The notes under the pieces: model-generated | What the model saw: only the letters and a program-made list of their open reading frames with translations | Told to the model about the DNA's origin: nothing | Databases searched by the model: none | DNA from: Glandiceps talaboti | Taxonomy: Eukaryota; Hemichordata; Enteropneusta; Spengelidae | Reading direction: 5' to 3' | Length of the DNA stretch: 64,000 nucleotides | NCBI RefSeq assembly: GCF_964340395.1 | Contig: NC_135569.1 | Coordinates: forward strand, 7,170,540 to 7,234,539 | Shown: positions 29,501 through 39,251 of the stretch, in pieces | How positions within the stretch are numbered: the stretch's first letter is position 1 | How the letters are laid out: every line of letters begins with the position of its first letter | Made by a program: the position numbers and the translations under genes

Positions 29501-29550
29501 TGAAATACTTAAGTTATAAGTTAGAAAGGTTGCAACACTTACACAGCCAT
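14504..29550 (-). CDS. PGD: 6-phosphogluconate dehydrogenase, decarboxylating (complete, 15 coding exons)
   Basis: Cytosolic enzyme of the oxidative pentose phosphate pathway: converts 6-phosphogluconate and NADP+ to ribulose 5-phosphate, CO2 and NADPH; normally a homodimer. Coding exons, minus strand: 29543-29550, 27168-27201, 26416-26457, 25157-25336, 24182-24247, 23642-23760, 23166-23232, 22038-22172, 21205-21330, 20371-20434, 19573-19703, 18715-18848, 18227-18326, 15017-15139, 14504-14623. They join in phase at GT-AG sites to 1449 nt, 482 aa plus TAA; human PGD is 483 aa. Visible motifs: NADP-binding GLAVMGQN (residues 10-17), SGG at 129-131, catalytic region [13 protein letters not shown] with K183, N187 and E190, family signature RDAAGQKGTGKW across exons 9-10, and C-terminal HTNWTGHGG. 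Only 8 coding bases lie in exon 1, followed by a 2.3-kb intron. No break was seen; it should be functional. Confidence 0.97.
14771..15005. repeat. three-copy 74-77-bp tandem repeat
   Basis: Three units starting at 14771, 14848 and 14922, with a partial fourth at 14996. Each begins taataat, passes through a C-rich stretch and ends gggaggggaggag..taatgttataagg. C-rich and G-rich parts could pair as hairpins. It lies in the last PGD intron, running up to the splice donor side of exon 14. Confidence 0.9.
15481..15574 (+). repeat. dispersed short repeat, family 1
   Basis: About 95 bp beginning gaaacggtactatg and ending near caaatggcctattg. An inverted copy lies at 24867-24955 and a more diverged one at 52931-52990. 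It sits just outside the left end of the DIRS-like element. The family is not recognised; it may be a SINE or MITE fragment. Confidence 0.7.
15600..17920 (+). mobile_element. DIRS-like tyrosine-recombinase retrotransposon fossil
   Basis: An old broken copy inside PGD intron 13. Parts seen: inverted termini of about 110 bp (roughly 15600-15710 and 17803-17920, sharing the block around agcctgaaaaggctacc); a gag-like region with its longest open stretch at 16458-17273, lysine/asparagine-rich at its end; and a reverse-transcriptase-like part near 17450-17790 with DIRS-type wording ([24 protein letters not shown]). I recognised no RNase H, methyltransferase or tyrosine-recombinase part. The element is about 2.3 kb, short for the family, and carries several breaks. 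Inverted rather than direct termini favour DIRS over ordinary LTR elements. It looks old but still recognisable. Confidence 0.75.
18945..19440. repeat. degenerate minisatellite, 'gttgagccagacgataaaatg' type
   Basis: Units of about 40-60 bp built on ttttgttgagccagacgat followed by aaaatgtagcactgttggt, repeated around 19050-19140 and 19265-19430. A reverse-oriented version lies at 18950-19010. A related piece is at about 23945-24040 in another PGD intron. Located in PGD intron 11. Confidence 0.75.
20726..20889. mobile_element. MITE, cagtgtgccctctaa family, diverged copy
   Basis: About 164 bp in PGD intron 9, matching the 22442-22612 element along its length (shared taagagataagggaac core). The termini are worn. 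Confidence 0.8.
22442..22612. mobile_element. MITE, cagtgtgccctctaa family, best copy
   Basis: 171 bp with perfect 15-bp terminal inverted repeats cagtgtgccctctaa / ttagagggcacactg. No coding capacity. Located in PGD intron 7. Other copies are at 20726-20889 and 32928-33200. The superfamily is not assigned. Confidence 0.9.
23311..23588. repeat. (TC)n / (TCTG)n microsatellite
   Basis: About 280 bp of tc dinucleotides grading into tctg tetranucleotides. It lies about 50 bp upstream in plus coordinates of PGD exon 6, in intron 6. The 164-codon frame over it is a repeat artefact that runs on through exon 6 antisense. Confidence 0.95.
24316..24409. mobile_element. small MITE, ttgcaaacca termini
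   Basis: 94 bp with 14-bp terminal inverted repeats ttgcaaaccacagc / gctatggtttgcaa (one mismatch). A shortened relative is at about 56464-56520, sharing cctcttttayggcacc and gaaataacagct. Located in PGD intron 4. Confidence 0.75.
24867..24955 (-). repeat. dispersed short repeat, family 1 (inverted copy)
   Basis: Reverse-complement match to 15481-15574 over nearly its whole length, including gcctattg, gcaaacaggaagttgaga and the gtaccgtttc end. Located in PGD intron 4. Confidence 0.75.
25813..26193 (-). mobile_element. MITE, ccggttccaagatgcattgc family
   Basis: About 381 bp in PGD intron 3, in inverted orientation to the better copy at 34181-34510. Its left end carries an extra partial duplication (25787-25855 resembles 25866-25935). 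A terminal fragment may also exist near 49150-49190. Confidence 0.8.
27480..27830. repeat. dispersed repeat of about 330 bp, family 2
   Basis: Same-orientation match to 30505-30830: shared blocks include aatagaatctgttttgt, gtaaatacatgg and ttggccaat followed by a G-rich end. Located in PGD intron 1. No coding capacity seen. Confidence 0.75.
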
Positions 29551-29712
29551 TTTTGTGTTGTAGCTCAGTGTCCGGGGTGGTGTGCTTGAGGTGAGAGACT
29601 GGTCGGTCGGACGTCGTGTTCGAGTACCCTACGTAAATGATAATAGATATGTTAATTACGATCACCTGACTTTCAGCGAGTGGTGCTCAACGAGGTCATG
29701 TCACTGACCGAA

Positions 29713-29720
29713 TGACGTCA
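29713..29720. promoter_or_regulatory. palindromic CRE-like site upstream of PGD
   Basis: TGACGTCA, the consensus CREB/ATF site, lies about 165 bp upstream of the PGD start codon in an otherwise repeat-free stretch. Position fits a promoter element, but an 8-mer can occur by chance. Confidence 0.3.
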
Positions 29721-30504
29721 CATTAGTCGCAGGCTGTTAGATAGTTCATGGATGTGTATTCGAATCAGAATATATTCCGTGTCTCTCTGAAATATTTAGG
29801 CGAAGTGGTTACTTTGAGGATAGCTGCGATGATATATCAGCTATGCAAATGTGTCCCGTATTCATGAAAAATGTAGACTTTGTGTTGGAAACGTAATTGT
29901 TGAGTTAGTTTTGATTTTCAGGCATTTTTTTTTGGAGAAAAAAGCTAAAAAAAAATTCAATTTACCCAAACCACACAATGAAACACACTTGCATGAAGCA
30001 ATGGGTATGTAAATATGTCTTTAAAGTTGTCATATGAAATATGATATATTTGTGAAATAGCTATGTTATTTTTCAAGTCAATAAAACAAAGGTTACCTTT
30101 GCTGTGTTTTTTTCTACATAATAAAATTTGTATGTGAAGCATTAAAGCCTGTATGTCCATGTTTGTAACTCTGATTGCGAAAAACTAAATGATTAGATTA
30201 AATTAGATAACTTTAGTACAACTCAATAGAAAATTGACAATTCTATTTGGGTACACAAGTGTAATAAAGATATTTAAGAACACTACAATGAAATAGGCTA
30301 ATGTTATAAAGTATATAAGTAAACAATTTTCTTGATGAAATATTTTTACATGAGTTTAGATACATACGTACAGAGAGCAATTATAATATGTAAAAACGTT
30401 GTCATTGTACGTACAGGAAGTGTTTTGTAAAAAAGAAACTGAGTAAACGCAAGTAATCAAACTATTTACAAACATTATTATTGTTTAAATTATATGGTGA
30501 GATC

Positions 30505-30830
30505 TAAATTTTTAGTTGGGGGGGGGGTGTTTGAAACTTTTTAGTTCTCATCTTATAAAAACTATGTTTAATGGAATCTGTTTTGTGAGTTGAAATACAA
30601 ATATTTCTAAAATATATTATCAAATTGAGAAATGGAAGAATTTTTGCTATAGTAAATACATGGTACCAAAATACATTAAAGTGTCGATAAAAGTTAATTT
30701 TCCTCATTCATAACTCTAAATACTACTACATAATGATTCAAAAATTGGTTGTGTTGCCAGAAACAGTTGTCAATTTTGGCCAATTTAGTTGGGGGTGAGG
30801 GGGTGAGGGGGTGGGGGTGCTAAGGCCTAT
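30505..30830. repeat. dispersed repeat of about 330 bp, family 2 (second copy)
   Basis: Matches 27480-27830 in the same orientation, from a poly-G opening to a ggttggggg-type G-rich end. Confidence 0.75.
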
Positions 30831-31577
30831 TTATCCTACATAACATAGGTGTATAGACACTCACCTGAGGTAGCTATTTATGAAGCTTCAGAGTTACAGA
30901 TTTTATGACAAATCTGGCTGCTATTCATTCAGTCATTATCGCAAAGATTGGGAATCAAAATAAGATACGTACATGACATTTGTGTCAGGTTTGATTGAAA
31001 TCAGATCATTCATTTCAGAGATATACACATGTAACAATATTATGCCTATTTGACTTTGAAGCAGGTCAAGGTTTCATTAGAATGATTGCCATTGATAACA
31101 TAGGTGTAGACACTTGAATAAAGTCTAACTTTACAGCTTCCCATGTTAATAGGTAAAATGTGAATTTTTACCACAAAAGTGGCTGCCATTTTGCTGGTAT
31201 CAAGAAGGTCATGGGGAGGGGGCAGACAACATACGACTGAGATCCAACTTAGTAGCCACTCTGGGCTACCTGTTAGGGGTTTATAAATATATCAGCGCTC
31301 ACTACACAATTGTTCTTTTGATAAAGCTCACATACAAATGACACAAGACCACATAAATCTGAAACAAAAATGTTTTATTTCTACTCTGCAAGGAAGTGAA
31401 GCAAATTAGGTTCAGCATTATATAGATATCCGGCTATCTACAAATGTTCATAGTGTATACCTGTAACACTCATCATGACGTACAATGAAACAATTGCATG
31501 TATGCCATCAAATGAATGCTGGTGTGGCTTATAATACAATCTCATCTTTTCTTTTTATCTAGTATAATATTTCTATT

Positions 31578-31870
31578 GACTTGTTTCTTGCGTCACAAAT
31601 TACATCATTGAAGTATGTGTACACTATTTCTAATGATGTAACTGTTTCTTGTGTCACAAATGACATCATTGAAGTATGTGTACACTATTTCTAATGATGT
31701 AACTGTTTCTTGTCACAAATGACATCATTGAAGTATGTGTACACTATTTCTAATGACTTAAACTGTTTCTTGTGTAACAAATGACATCATTCAAGTATGT
31801 GTACACTATTTTTAATGACATAACTGTTTCTTGTGTCACAAATGACATCACTCAAGTATGTGTCTTTGTC
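31578..31870. repeat. minisatellite, about 60-bp unit, 5 copies
   Basis: Units read tgtttcttgtgtcacaaatg, then acatcattgaagtatgtgta, then cactatttctaatgatgtaac. Each unit carries aatgatgt and acatcatt, which are inverted with respect to each other, so units can fold. Confidence 0.93.
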
Positions 31871-32927
31871 ATGATGTAACACTATGTCACATATTACATA
31901 AATGAACAATGTGTACAATATTTCTAATTACTGAAAGGTGATTCTAAATACCCCTATTTTGACAGAACAATATGCAGAATTACTGCCTGCTTGGGTTGCC
32001 CATCATTTGCCTGTTTTGACTCTTTTACGCGTTTATTATCATACACATTTGAATACTATAAACCCCGATATTTTCACTACTAGAAAATTTTACGATTCTT
32101 CAGTTTTCAGCTAGTTATCAAAGACTAACTTTCACTAATTACCAGACAAGTACATTGTGTACAAGAAGGCATTTTAGTCACCTTTTATTTTTGCATTTAG
32201 TTTTCCCGCAAAATAAGCGAAAATAAATCTGTTCCAGGTTTACAGTAATTATCTTATAATTGCATTTATTGGTCAAGAGACACACAAACGATAATTTTTA
32301 AGTCTGTGGCACACGATGCATTTAGAATCACCTTTAAGATGTGTTGTTTTTGGTCTTGCAGATTACATTATTAAATATCCGCACACATTTTCTTGTGACG
32401 TAATACTTTTTTGTTTCAGAAAAAAAATAACTTTGGAAAATGTTACATATTGTCAATGTGTGTGTCTGAATATATACATCTACAAGTAATTCAAGGTCTT
32501 TGGAATTTAATTCCATTTAAAGCTTGTGGTCTTGTGCTGCGCATCCTCAGTGTACATGACTTTTTGGGGTGTTTACCCGAGTTTCACACTGAGTTGATAC
32601 TTGATACTCATGGTTTTTTCAAGTATTATTTGTGTGGGTAACCCCCGAAGTGCACAAGTCATGTGACTTGGCTGACTGTTGCGCTTTACTGAGCAATGAT
32701 CAATCAGAGGGACAGAAAGAGAAACTAATTGATGTAAGAACACAGATGAAATCAAGATATATATACCTTGGGGACTACACATGAAGCTTGAAAATTCATA
32801 AAACTTGAATTTTAGTTTCAAACTCTTGTTGGTAAACATCCCAAAGCAGCACTGATGAATCGCAGCACACAACCTCTGAGCCTTAAGTGTTAACGAAGAG
32901 TGCATTCCTAATAAAGTGTATTATCAA

Positions 32928-33200
32928 CAGTGTGAGTATGCCCTCTAAGCCAATTTGACATGCCACTGATGCACGCAATGTCTAGTGAGGCACCAAAATT
33001 TGGTGTTCCCCTATCTCTTACTATGTGGTGAGTGTGCCCTCTAAGCCATTTTGATGTGCCGCTGATGCAAACAATTTCTAGTGATGCACCAAAATTTGGT
33101 GTTCCCCTATCTCTTACCATGTGGTGACTTACAAGAAATGACAGTTTTTCTTCATTTTGACTCACAACAACAAAATTTGGCTACCACTAGAGGGCACACT
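32928..33200. mobile_element. MITE, cagtgtgccctctaa family, full copy behind a partial copy
   Basis: 33031-33200 is a full-length copy ending ctagagggcacact. 32928-33030 is the first half of the same element in the same orientation. They abut at the ctatgtggtg word, as in an internal tandem duplication. Confidence 0.85.
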
Positions 33201-33299
33201 ACATACTACTCTCATGAAAACAATTGTAGGAAAACTGGGATAAAAGGACAGGAGTATAAAGCAGGTAAAGTTTGGCTGTATACAACCATCCTTATAGCC

Positions 33300-33377
33300 T
33301 GTAAGGTACTCCGTGATGGGGCGCCCTCACACATCAGTCAACCCCTGTGACACCAGTGTGACACGATATATCTTACA
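33300..33377. mobile_element. small MITE, tgtaaggtacgccgtga family
   Basis: Matches the 56746-56850 element: tgtaaggtactccgtgatgg, gcgccctcacacat, gtcaacccctgtga, ending atatcttacat. Other copies are at 57330-57430 and 58190-58275, and a fragment is at about 25646-25690. Confidence 0.75.
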
Positions 33378-33599
33378 TTCAACCATCCATATATAATGAT
33401 ACAGGGAACTCGTGTACGGTGTAGGTTCCATCTCCTTACCACCCCAACAAAAACACTAAATGCCTTCAAACTTCTCAAAAATAATCGTAAAGCATGGGAA
33501 AAAAATGACACAATATAAATCAACTTCAGTTTACAAATGACTATTAAGCTCCAATCAAAGAATTTATAAAACTTAAAAACATAACCCCTAATTTTCAAA

Positions 33600-33830
33600 T
33601 AATAAACATGCTGAAATGAAATAATTTCGCTGCAATAAAATAAAATAAAATATAATTAAATTCATCTTACATATTATTTCTTTCATTTTGCACTAAACAA
33701 TTGACATACTGAAATGAGAGAATTTAGCTGCCTTAAAATAAAATATAAATAAATTCATCTTACATATCATTTCTTTCATTTTGCACAAACAATGAACATG
33801 CTGAAATGAGAGAATTTAGCTGCAATGGCA
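33600..33830. repeat. tandem repeat, about 88-bp unit, 2.5 copies
   Basis: AT-rich units carrying catgctgaaatgagagaatt, then ttcatcttacatat and ttctttcattttgcac. Confidence 0.85.
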
Positions 33831-34180
33831 CAAGGTGAATAATTTTTTTTTTAAAAACCAACCCAAACTACTCAATACATAAAACCTTAAGTAAAGCATT
33901 CCCATATACTATTAAACATCTATGCATCCTCTTGATAGCATCAAAATAATCTTCTGAGTAAATTATATATTACCACATTTCATTGCGTAAGGGCGACTGT
34001 ACTTTATATAATAATTCTATGTTTATCATGACTCAACCGACTACATTTATTCAGTCTTTTGAAATGATGAAAAAAAATTGACACCATCAATTCCAGGATT
34101 AGCAAAAACACCAGTGTCACTGATTGTACAAACCCCCAATAAAATTATTATGTATTATCCCTTTACCAACAGTCGATTTT

Positions 34181-34510
34181 CCGGTTCCAAGATGCATTGC
34201 ACGAGAGGACGTCGCTTATGTTGTTAGATTTAGTCTTGTTTTGTCTTTGTTACATTTGAAATAACATTTTTATTACATTTGAAATAACATTTTCATCAGG
34301 AAATGATGGCAAGACATGTTGGCCTCTTTAATTATGGGTGATTTTAGAGAACAAAGACTGAACGCCATCGATAACAGAGTGGGATTTTCCGGGTAAACCC
34401 AAGGTATCGTCATGTGACAACCATCCCCCTGAGTAACACGTGCAAATCCCTCAGCGTGTACAGAATACATGGCATTGTATGGAGAGACACGCAATGCATC
34501 TTGGAACCGG
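34181..34510 (+). mobile_element. MITE with perfect 20-bp inverted termini
   Basis: 330 bp bounded by ccggttccaagatgcattgc (34181-34200) and its exact reverse complement (34491-34510). No coding capacity. The second copy is at 25813-26193. It lies immediately beside the MITE at 34522-34776. Confidence 0.9.
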
Positions 34511-34521
34511 CAACAGGTCTA

Positions 34522-34776
34522 TAGGGAACTTGCAATCCAGAGCATGCTCAGCTGCAAAGGACTACCGTATGGGATTATAAACAGTTATCATAATACATAA
34601 TCTATAGCTATTGATAGAATAAACCTACAATGGTCAGGGTAATCATGACTAGATTATTTGTGGTTACAAACAATGTAATATGGCTGACTACAGTACTGAT
34701 TGATTCATGTTTATCATTACATATCCCATGATGCAACATTCAGGATATTCAAGATGGCGGGTTTGCAAGTTCCCCA
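34522..34776 (+). mobile_element. MITE, gggaacttgcaa family, copy 1
   Basis: About 255 bp bounded by gggaacttgcaa and ttgcaagttccc. The better copies end next to TA, as expected of a TA-duplicating (mariner/Tc1-type) element. Copies 2 and 3 are in the last intron of PARP gene A. Confidence 0.85.
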
Positions 34777-35036
34777 TTGAGTGATGCTTAAGTGCATTTC
34801 ACAGTACAAATGTAAACTAACTTTAACCTTACAAGTAAGCTTATCCTAAAACATGCATAAATCAAACTTACACTTCTAAGCATTCTCCAACAAATACAGT
34901 AACACAATGAAACTAGTCTTAACTTTAAATTAAGTATAAATTTCAAATATGAACTTCTACTAGATATTTAGGTAAGTAAACTTGTTTTTATAAATCTAAT
35001 AGATTTAAATGACATGTGGTGTACAACCAGGATAGC

Positions 35037-35975
35037 TGTCATTTAGAAGAAATATGAACTTCCTAGACATATGTTTAGACAACTTTCAGCTGTTTTATTT
35101 AGAAGTAGCATAATTTCTTGACATGTGTGTTCGACAACTTTCAGTTCTCATTTAGAAGTAGTATTAATTTCTTGATGGACATTTAGACAAACTTTAAGTT
35201 GTCTTATTTAGAAATAGTATTAATTTCTTGATGCACGTTTAGACAAACTTTCAGTTCTCATTTAGAAGTAGTATTAATTTCTTGATGCACTTCTAGACAA
35301 ACTTTAAGTTGTCTTATTTAGAAGTAGTATTAATTTCTTGACGCACTTCTAGACAAACTTTAAGTCATCTCATTTAGAAGTAGATTTAATTTCTTGACGC
35401 ACTTCTAGACAAACTTTAAGTCATCTCATTTAGAAGTAGATTTAATTTCTTGACGCACTTCTAGACAAACTTTAAGTTGTCTCATTTAGAAGTAGTATTA
35501 ATTTCTTGACGCATTTTTAGACAAACTTTAAGTCATCTCATTTAGAAGTAGTATTATTTTCTTGACGCACTTTTAGACAAACTTTAAGTTGTCTTGTTTA
35601 GAAGTAGTACTAATTTCTTGACGCAATTTTAGACAAACTTTAAGTCATCTCATTTAGAAGTAGTATTATTTTCTTGACGCACTTTTAGACAAACTTTAAG
35701 TTGTCTTATTTAGAAGTAGTACTTATTTCTTGACGCTCGTCGTTTAGACAAACTTTAGGTTCTCATATAGAAGTAGTACTAATTTCTTGACACATGTTTG
35801 GACAAACTTTAAGTTGTCTTATTTAGAATTAGTACTAATTTCTTGACAGTCGTCGTTTAGACAAACTTTAAGTACTCATATATAGAAGTAATACTAATTT
35901 CTTGACACACTTCTAGACAAACTTTAAGTTGTCTTATTTAGCTGAAGTAGTATTAACTTCTCGATGGCTATTTAG
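35037..35975. repeat. minisatellite, about 56-bp unit, about 17 copies
   Basis: Units combine tagacaaactttaagt, then a short variable part, then atttagaagtagtattaatt and tcttgacgca. Variation is mostly single bases and small indels. No spacers or CRISPR-like logic. Confidence 0.93.
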
Positions 35976-36756
35976 ATAAATTTTCAGTTTTCTAAAGTAC
36001 AAACTTCTTGACACATGTAAAGATAGAAGTTCTTACAAGTCTTACAGACTTTCCAGTAAACCGTAGAAAAAAGGCAGGACAGCTGTCTAAAACTAATAAA
36101 TATGTGAGAATAATTAACACAAAATGTTTGTTTTAAAGTCACATTTAGCCAGAGTATGTAACTGAATATTCAAACAATAAGATATTAATGCCATACAGAG
36201 GACTGTAAATTGTGACAACGCAACTGGGCATGCTCCATGACCCCTAGAAGATTATGACCTTTTGACTTGATACAATTAGTATTTTAAACACCATTGTGCA
36301 TCAAGTCTAGTAATATGCACACTTTAAGTCATATTCCTTATATGTCGATAACCGCAAAATTCAAACGACATCCTCCAAAACATTTCATAGAAATGTTTTT
36401 TTAAAAAAACAAAAACAAAATATTTTTATATGGTGTTTAGCCTTTTTGTGGCCAAGCACCTATTATTTTTCTGGAATATTATAAATTACACCAGAGAAAT
36501 TATCGCATGCATACTGTTCAACTGCTCGTAGGTAATATGTTGAACATATACTTTGAAAATACTACTTTTTGCTTCAAAAGCACCTATCAACTCGTGTTTT
36601 CATGTGCTGTCGGCACAAGAATTTACGAGCAAGAGTTACAATAGAATATGCTGAGCATATGGATTCACACCCACACCAATACCATATATTGGCCTACCAC
36701 TACCAGTCATAACAGATATTGGTATTAATCTTTTAAAGCGTGAATAGCTATAAACT

Positions 36757-37162
36757 GCAGCTTGTATGTTGTACAACTGCCGTCATCAGACCTTGCACAA
36801 ATGGAACCTGTTACAAATAGGCAAAGTAAACAACTGAACTGCATTATATAACACTTGGCACAGCATGTTGGAAGAACAGAGACTTGTATTACATTCCATG
36901 GTTTGATAAGAACTGTTTTATGGCCTCTTTACATAATAATTCATATTCACAAACAAATTAGAAGTTCCTCTGGTATTACATGCACACATAAAGAGGCCAT
37001 AAAACTGTTCTTATCAAATTATAAAATGTAATACAAGTCTCTGTACTTCCAACATGCTATGCCAAGTGCTATTAATCCAGTTTATTTGTTTACTTTCCTT
37101 GTTTGTAACAGGTTCCGTTCATCCACGGTCTGATGGCAGCAGTTGTAGATATCAGCTTGTAC
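36757..37162. mobile_element. foldback element with arms of about 180 bp
   Basis: Left arm (36757-36940) and right arm (36985-37162) are imperfect reverse complements separated by about 45 bp. Shared words include gaacctgttacaaa, cagcatgttggaag, agagacttgtattacatt and gataagaac..ttttatggcctcttta. The whole could form a long hairpin. No coding capacity seen. Confidence 0.88.
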
Positions 37163-37533
37163 TTCACAGATATTATTTTGTATCAACTTCTGAAAATAGA
37201 TAGTCAACTATCTAATGTTTGGATTTCAGAAATTATATTTTTTTAACCTGTGAAGTATTTATAAGCTTGTTCTAATGACTGCAGTCACAGCTTTGGACTA
37301 CTGACATAGTGGTCACGAAAAAAAAATACCCAAATATTTTATTTTAGTTAAATCTGCACATGCTGCAACTGGTTACAATGTTTTAAAATATTTTTGTTAC
37401 ATCACAGAGGTTGAAGAGTCTCGCCAACATCTACGGTTAGATATAACAACTACTTCTAATATTTTTTACGTTTTGATGAATTGAAATTCTCTGTGGGTAA
37501 ACACATTTGTGTAGCAGTACACATGGTGTAATA

Positions 37534-37700
37534 TACCCAATCAAATTGATTTTTTGGGTCTGCACTGAAAAATCAGCACCCAACTAAAATCATGAATTTA
37601 ACTTATGACTATACTACTAATTATGGTGTATAATGTCTAATTATTGGTACTGTAAGAATTTCAGCAAATATCTTATATATTGTTGGTTGTCTGATTGGAA
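37534..37700. repeat. dispersed repeat, family 3
   Basis: Similar to 51628-51790 in the same orientation: shared ttgggtctgcac, aatcagcaccc, tgtataatgtctaatta and tgtctgat-type end. Confidence 0.7.
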
Positions 37701-39087
37701 AAATAATAAACCCAGTTACAGCTAAGTGCAAGTTTAAGAACACAACAAACAACAAGCACCACATAACCATTGATGTAAGTGCATATTGTTGTGACAAACA
37801 AACCAGAAAATAAATCCCACATTTTCTGTTTGAGTGCATACAACTTGGTCGGTGCATACCATGATATCTCTGAAACTTTACTAAAACAACAAACACCTCC
37901 TAAAATTCTGATTAGATTGAACAGTAACCACTGAAGAAACATGATAACAATAAGAAATCCCAACTTACAGTACTTTTTTTATCTTTTAAATTCATTTTTT
38001 TTTAAAATTTAGACTACTTCACTCATTTTTAACAAACTGAATATGTATGAAGTGCTTAGAGCAATTCGTATTCTTAAAAACACATACCCATCAACTACAA
38101 TTGAAACTAGTAAACTTGAAACAAAACATCATCAGACATATTAATGTAAACCTTGATATTTGCACCATTTTACTGTCTCTAGCTGGTTCTCAAAGACTAA
38201 TTTTTACTAACCACCAGACTGGCTTTCATGTAAAAGAAGACATTTTAGCAACTACTAAGGGGTCCTTGTCACTATGAGTTACTAGACGAGTAGTGACAAA
38301 ACCCTTAGGTCACGACTGTATTTTCTGACCGAATAAAAGAAAATTATCAGGAAACAATATAATTATACCTCCTCAAGCATAATTTATAAAAAATTTAGAA
38401 AAATAATAAAGTTTGGAATATTTTCTTTCATATTTCCAGCACTGCAAAAACAGTGATATAGACATGGTTGTCATGACATAGACTGACCAGAGAATATAAT
38501 CCATATTTTCTGTTCAAAGACAATAACTTGGGCTTGAGTATGGTATAATGATATTAGTTTATCTTATAACTAGATATGGCAGAGGGAGTTGTGGTTAGTG
38601 GCCAAGGATCCAGCTACCTATGTGAATGTTGTGCAAGGCCTGCCAATGAGTTCAACAACTTCTTAATCAATGCAATTCAAGATTTACATTAACAGTGTAA
38701 TTTCAATCAATCTAATTATTACTCCAAGATAATTAATGATTGAGCCTGTCGGCGAAATTATTCACAAATGTACCACCAGTAATGGGAGATATTTAATAGT
38801 TATAGTAACTTGTGCACAATCACAAAAGACTCCCATGATGCCACATGTGAGTGTAGCATTATGGGAGGTATTTGCATGATTGCTGCTGGACATGTGGTGG
38901 TCTCTGGAGTCATACTTTCACTATTGAGTGAGTGAAAGTGCGACAGAAAACACCACAAGCATGAGCATTCATGCGCCTTGGGATTCTGTAATTATTACAT
39001 TACGTTTATGCAAAAATGGTAAATTTCACAAAAAAGTACAAATATGCATTCTTCAAGTGATACTTAACATGTATAATGAAACACACT

Positions 39088-39156
39088 TATTTGCATACAA
39101 GCACTAATTTGCATACAAGCACTAATTTGCATACATATACTAATTTGCATACAACT
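39088..39156. promoter_or_regulatory. four octamer (ATTTGCAT) motifs in a short tandem array
   Basis: Four copies of atttgcat spaced about 18-20 bp, each followed by aca. This is the POU/Oct octamer (ATGCAAAT on the other strand). It lies 100-160 nt past the stop of PARP gene A. It may simply be a small tandem repeat. Confidence 0.35.
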
Positions 39157-39251
39157 ATGCAATAATTTTTCGGTGTAGCACTGTACATGTACATGTAGTG
39201 CACTGAATACCATATATGAGAATGATTGCTTCTCACTGACTGAAACTTTTT

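Larger units (their letters stand above)
29551..39251. other. intergenic spacer between PGD and PARP gene A
   Basis: 9.7 kb with no gene I can support. It holds the PGD upstream region, MITEs, minisatellites and one foldback element, listed separately. A further dispersed pair is 32080-32185 with 38160-38260 (shared tcaaagactaa, ccagac and aagacattttag words); the far part of the latter (aggggtccttgtcac..ttaggtcac) recurs near 41868-41920. The remaining DNA shows only short, unconvincing frames. Confidence 0.7.

Noticed and set aside
35037-35975. CRISPR-like array
   Set aside because: Whole units drift together and no unique spacers lie between constant repeats; animal minisatellite.
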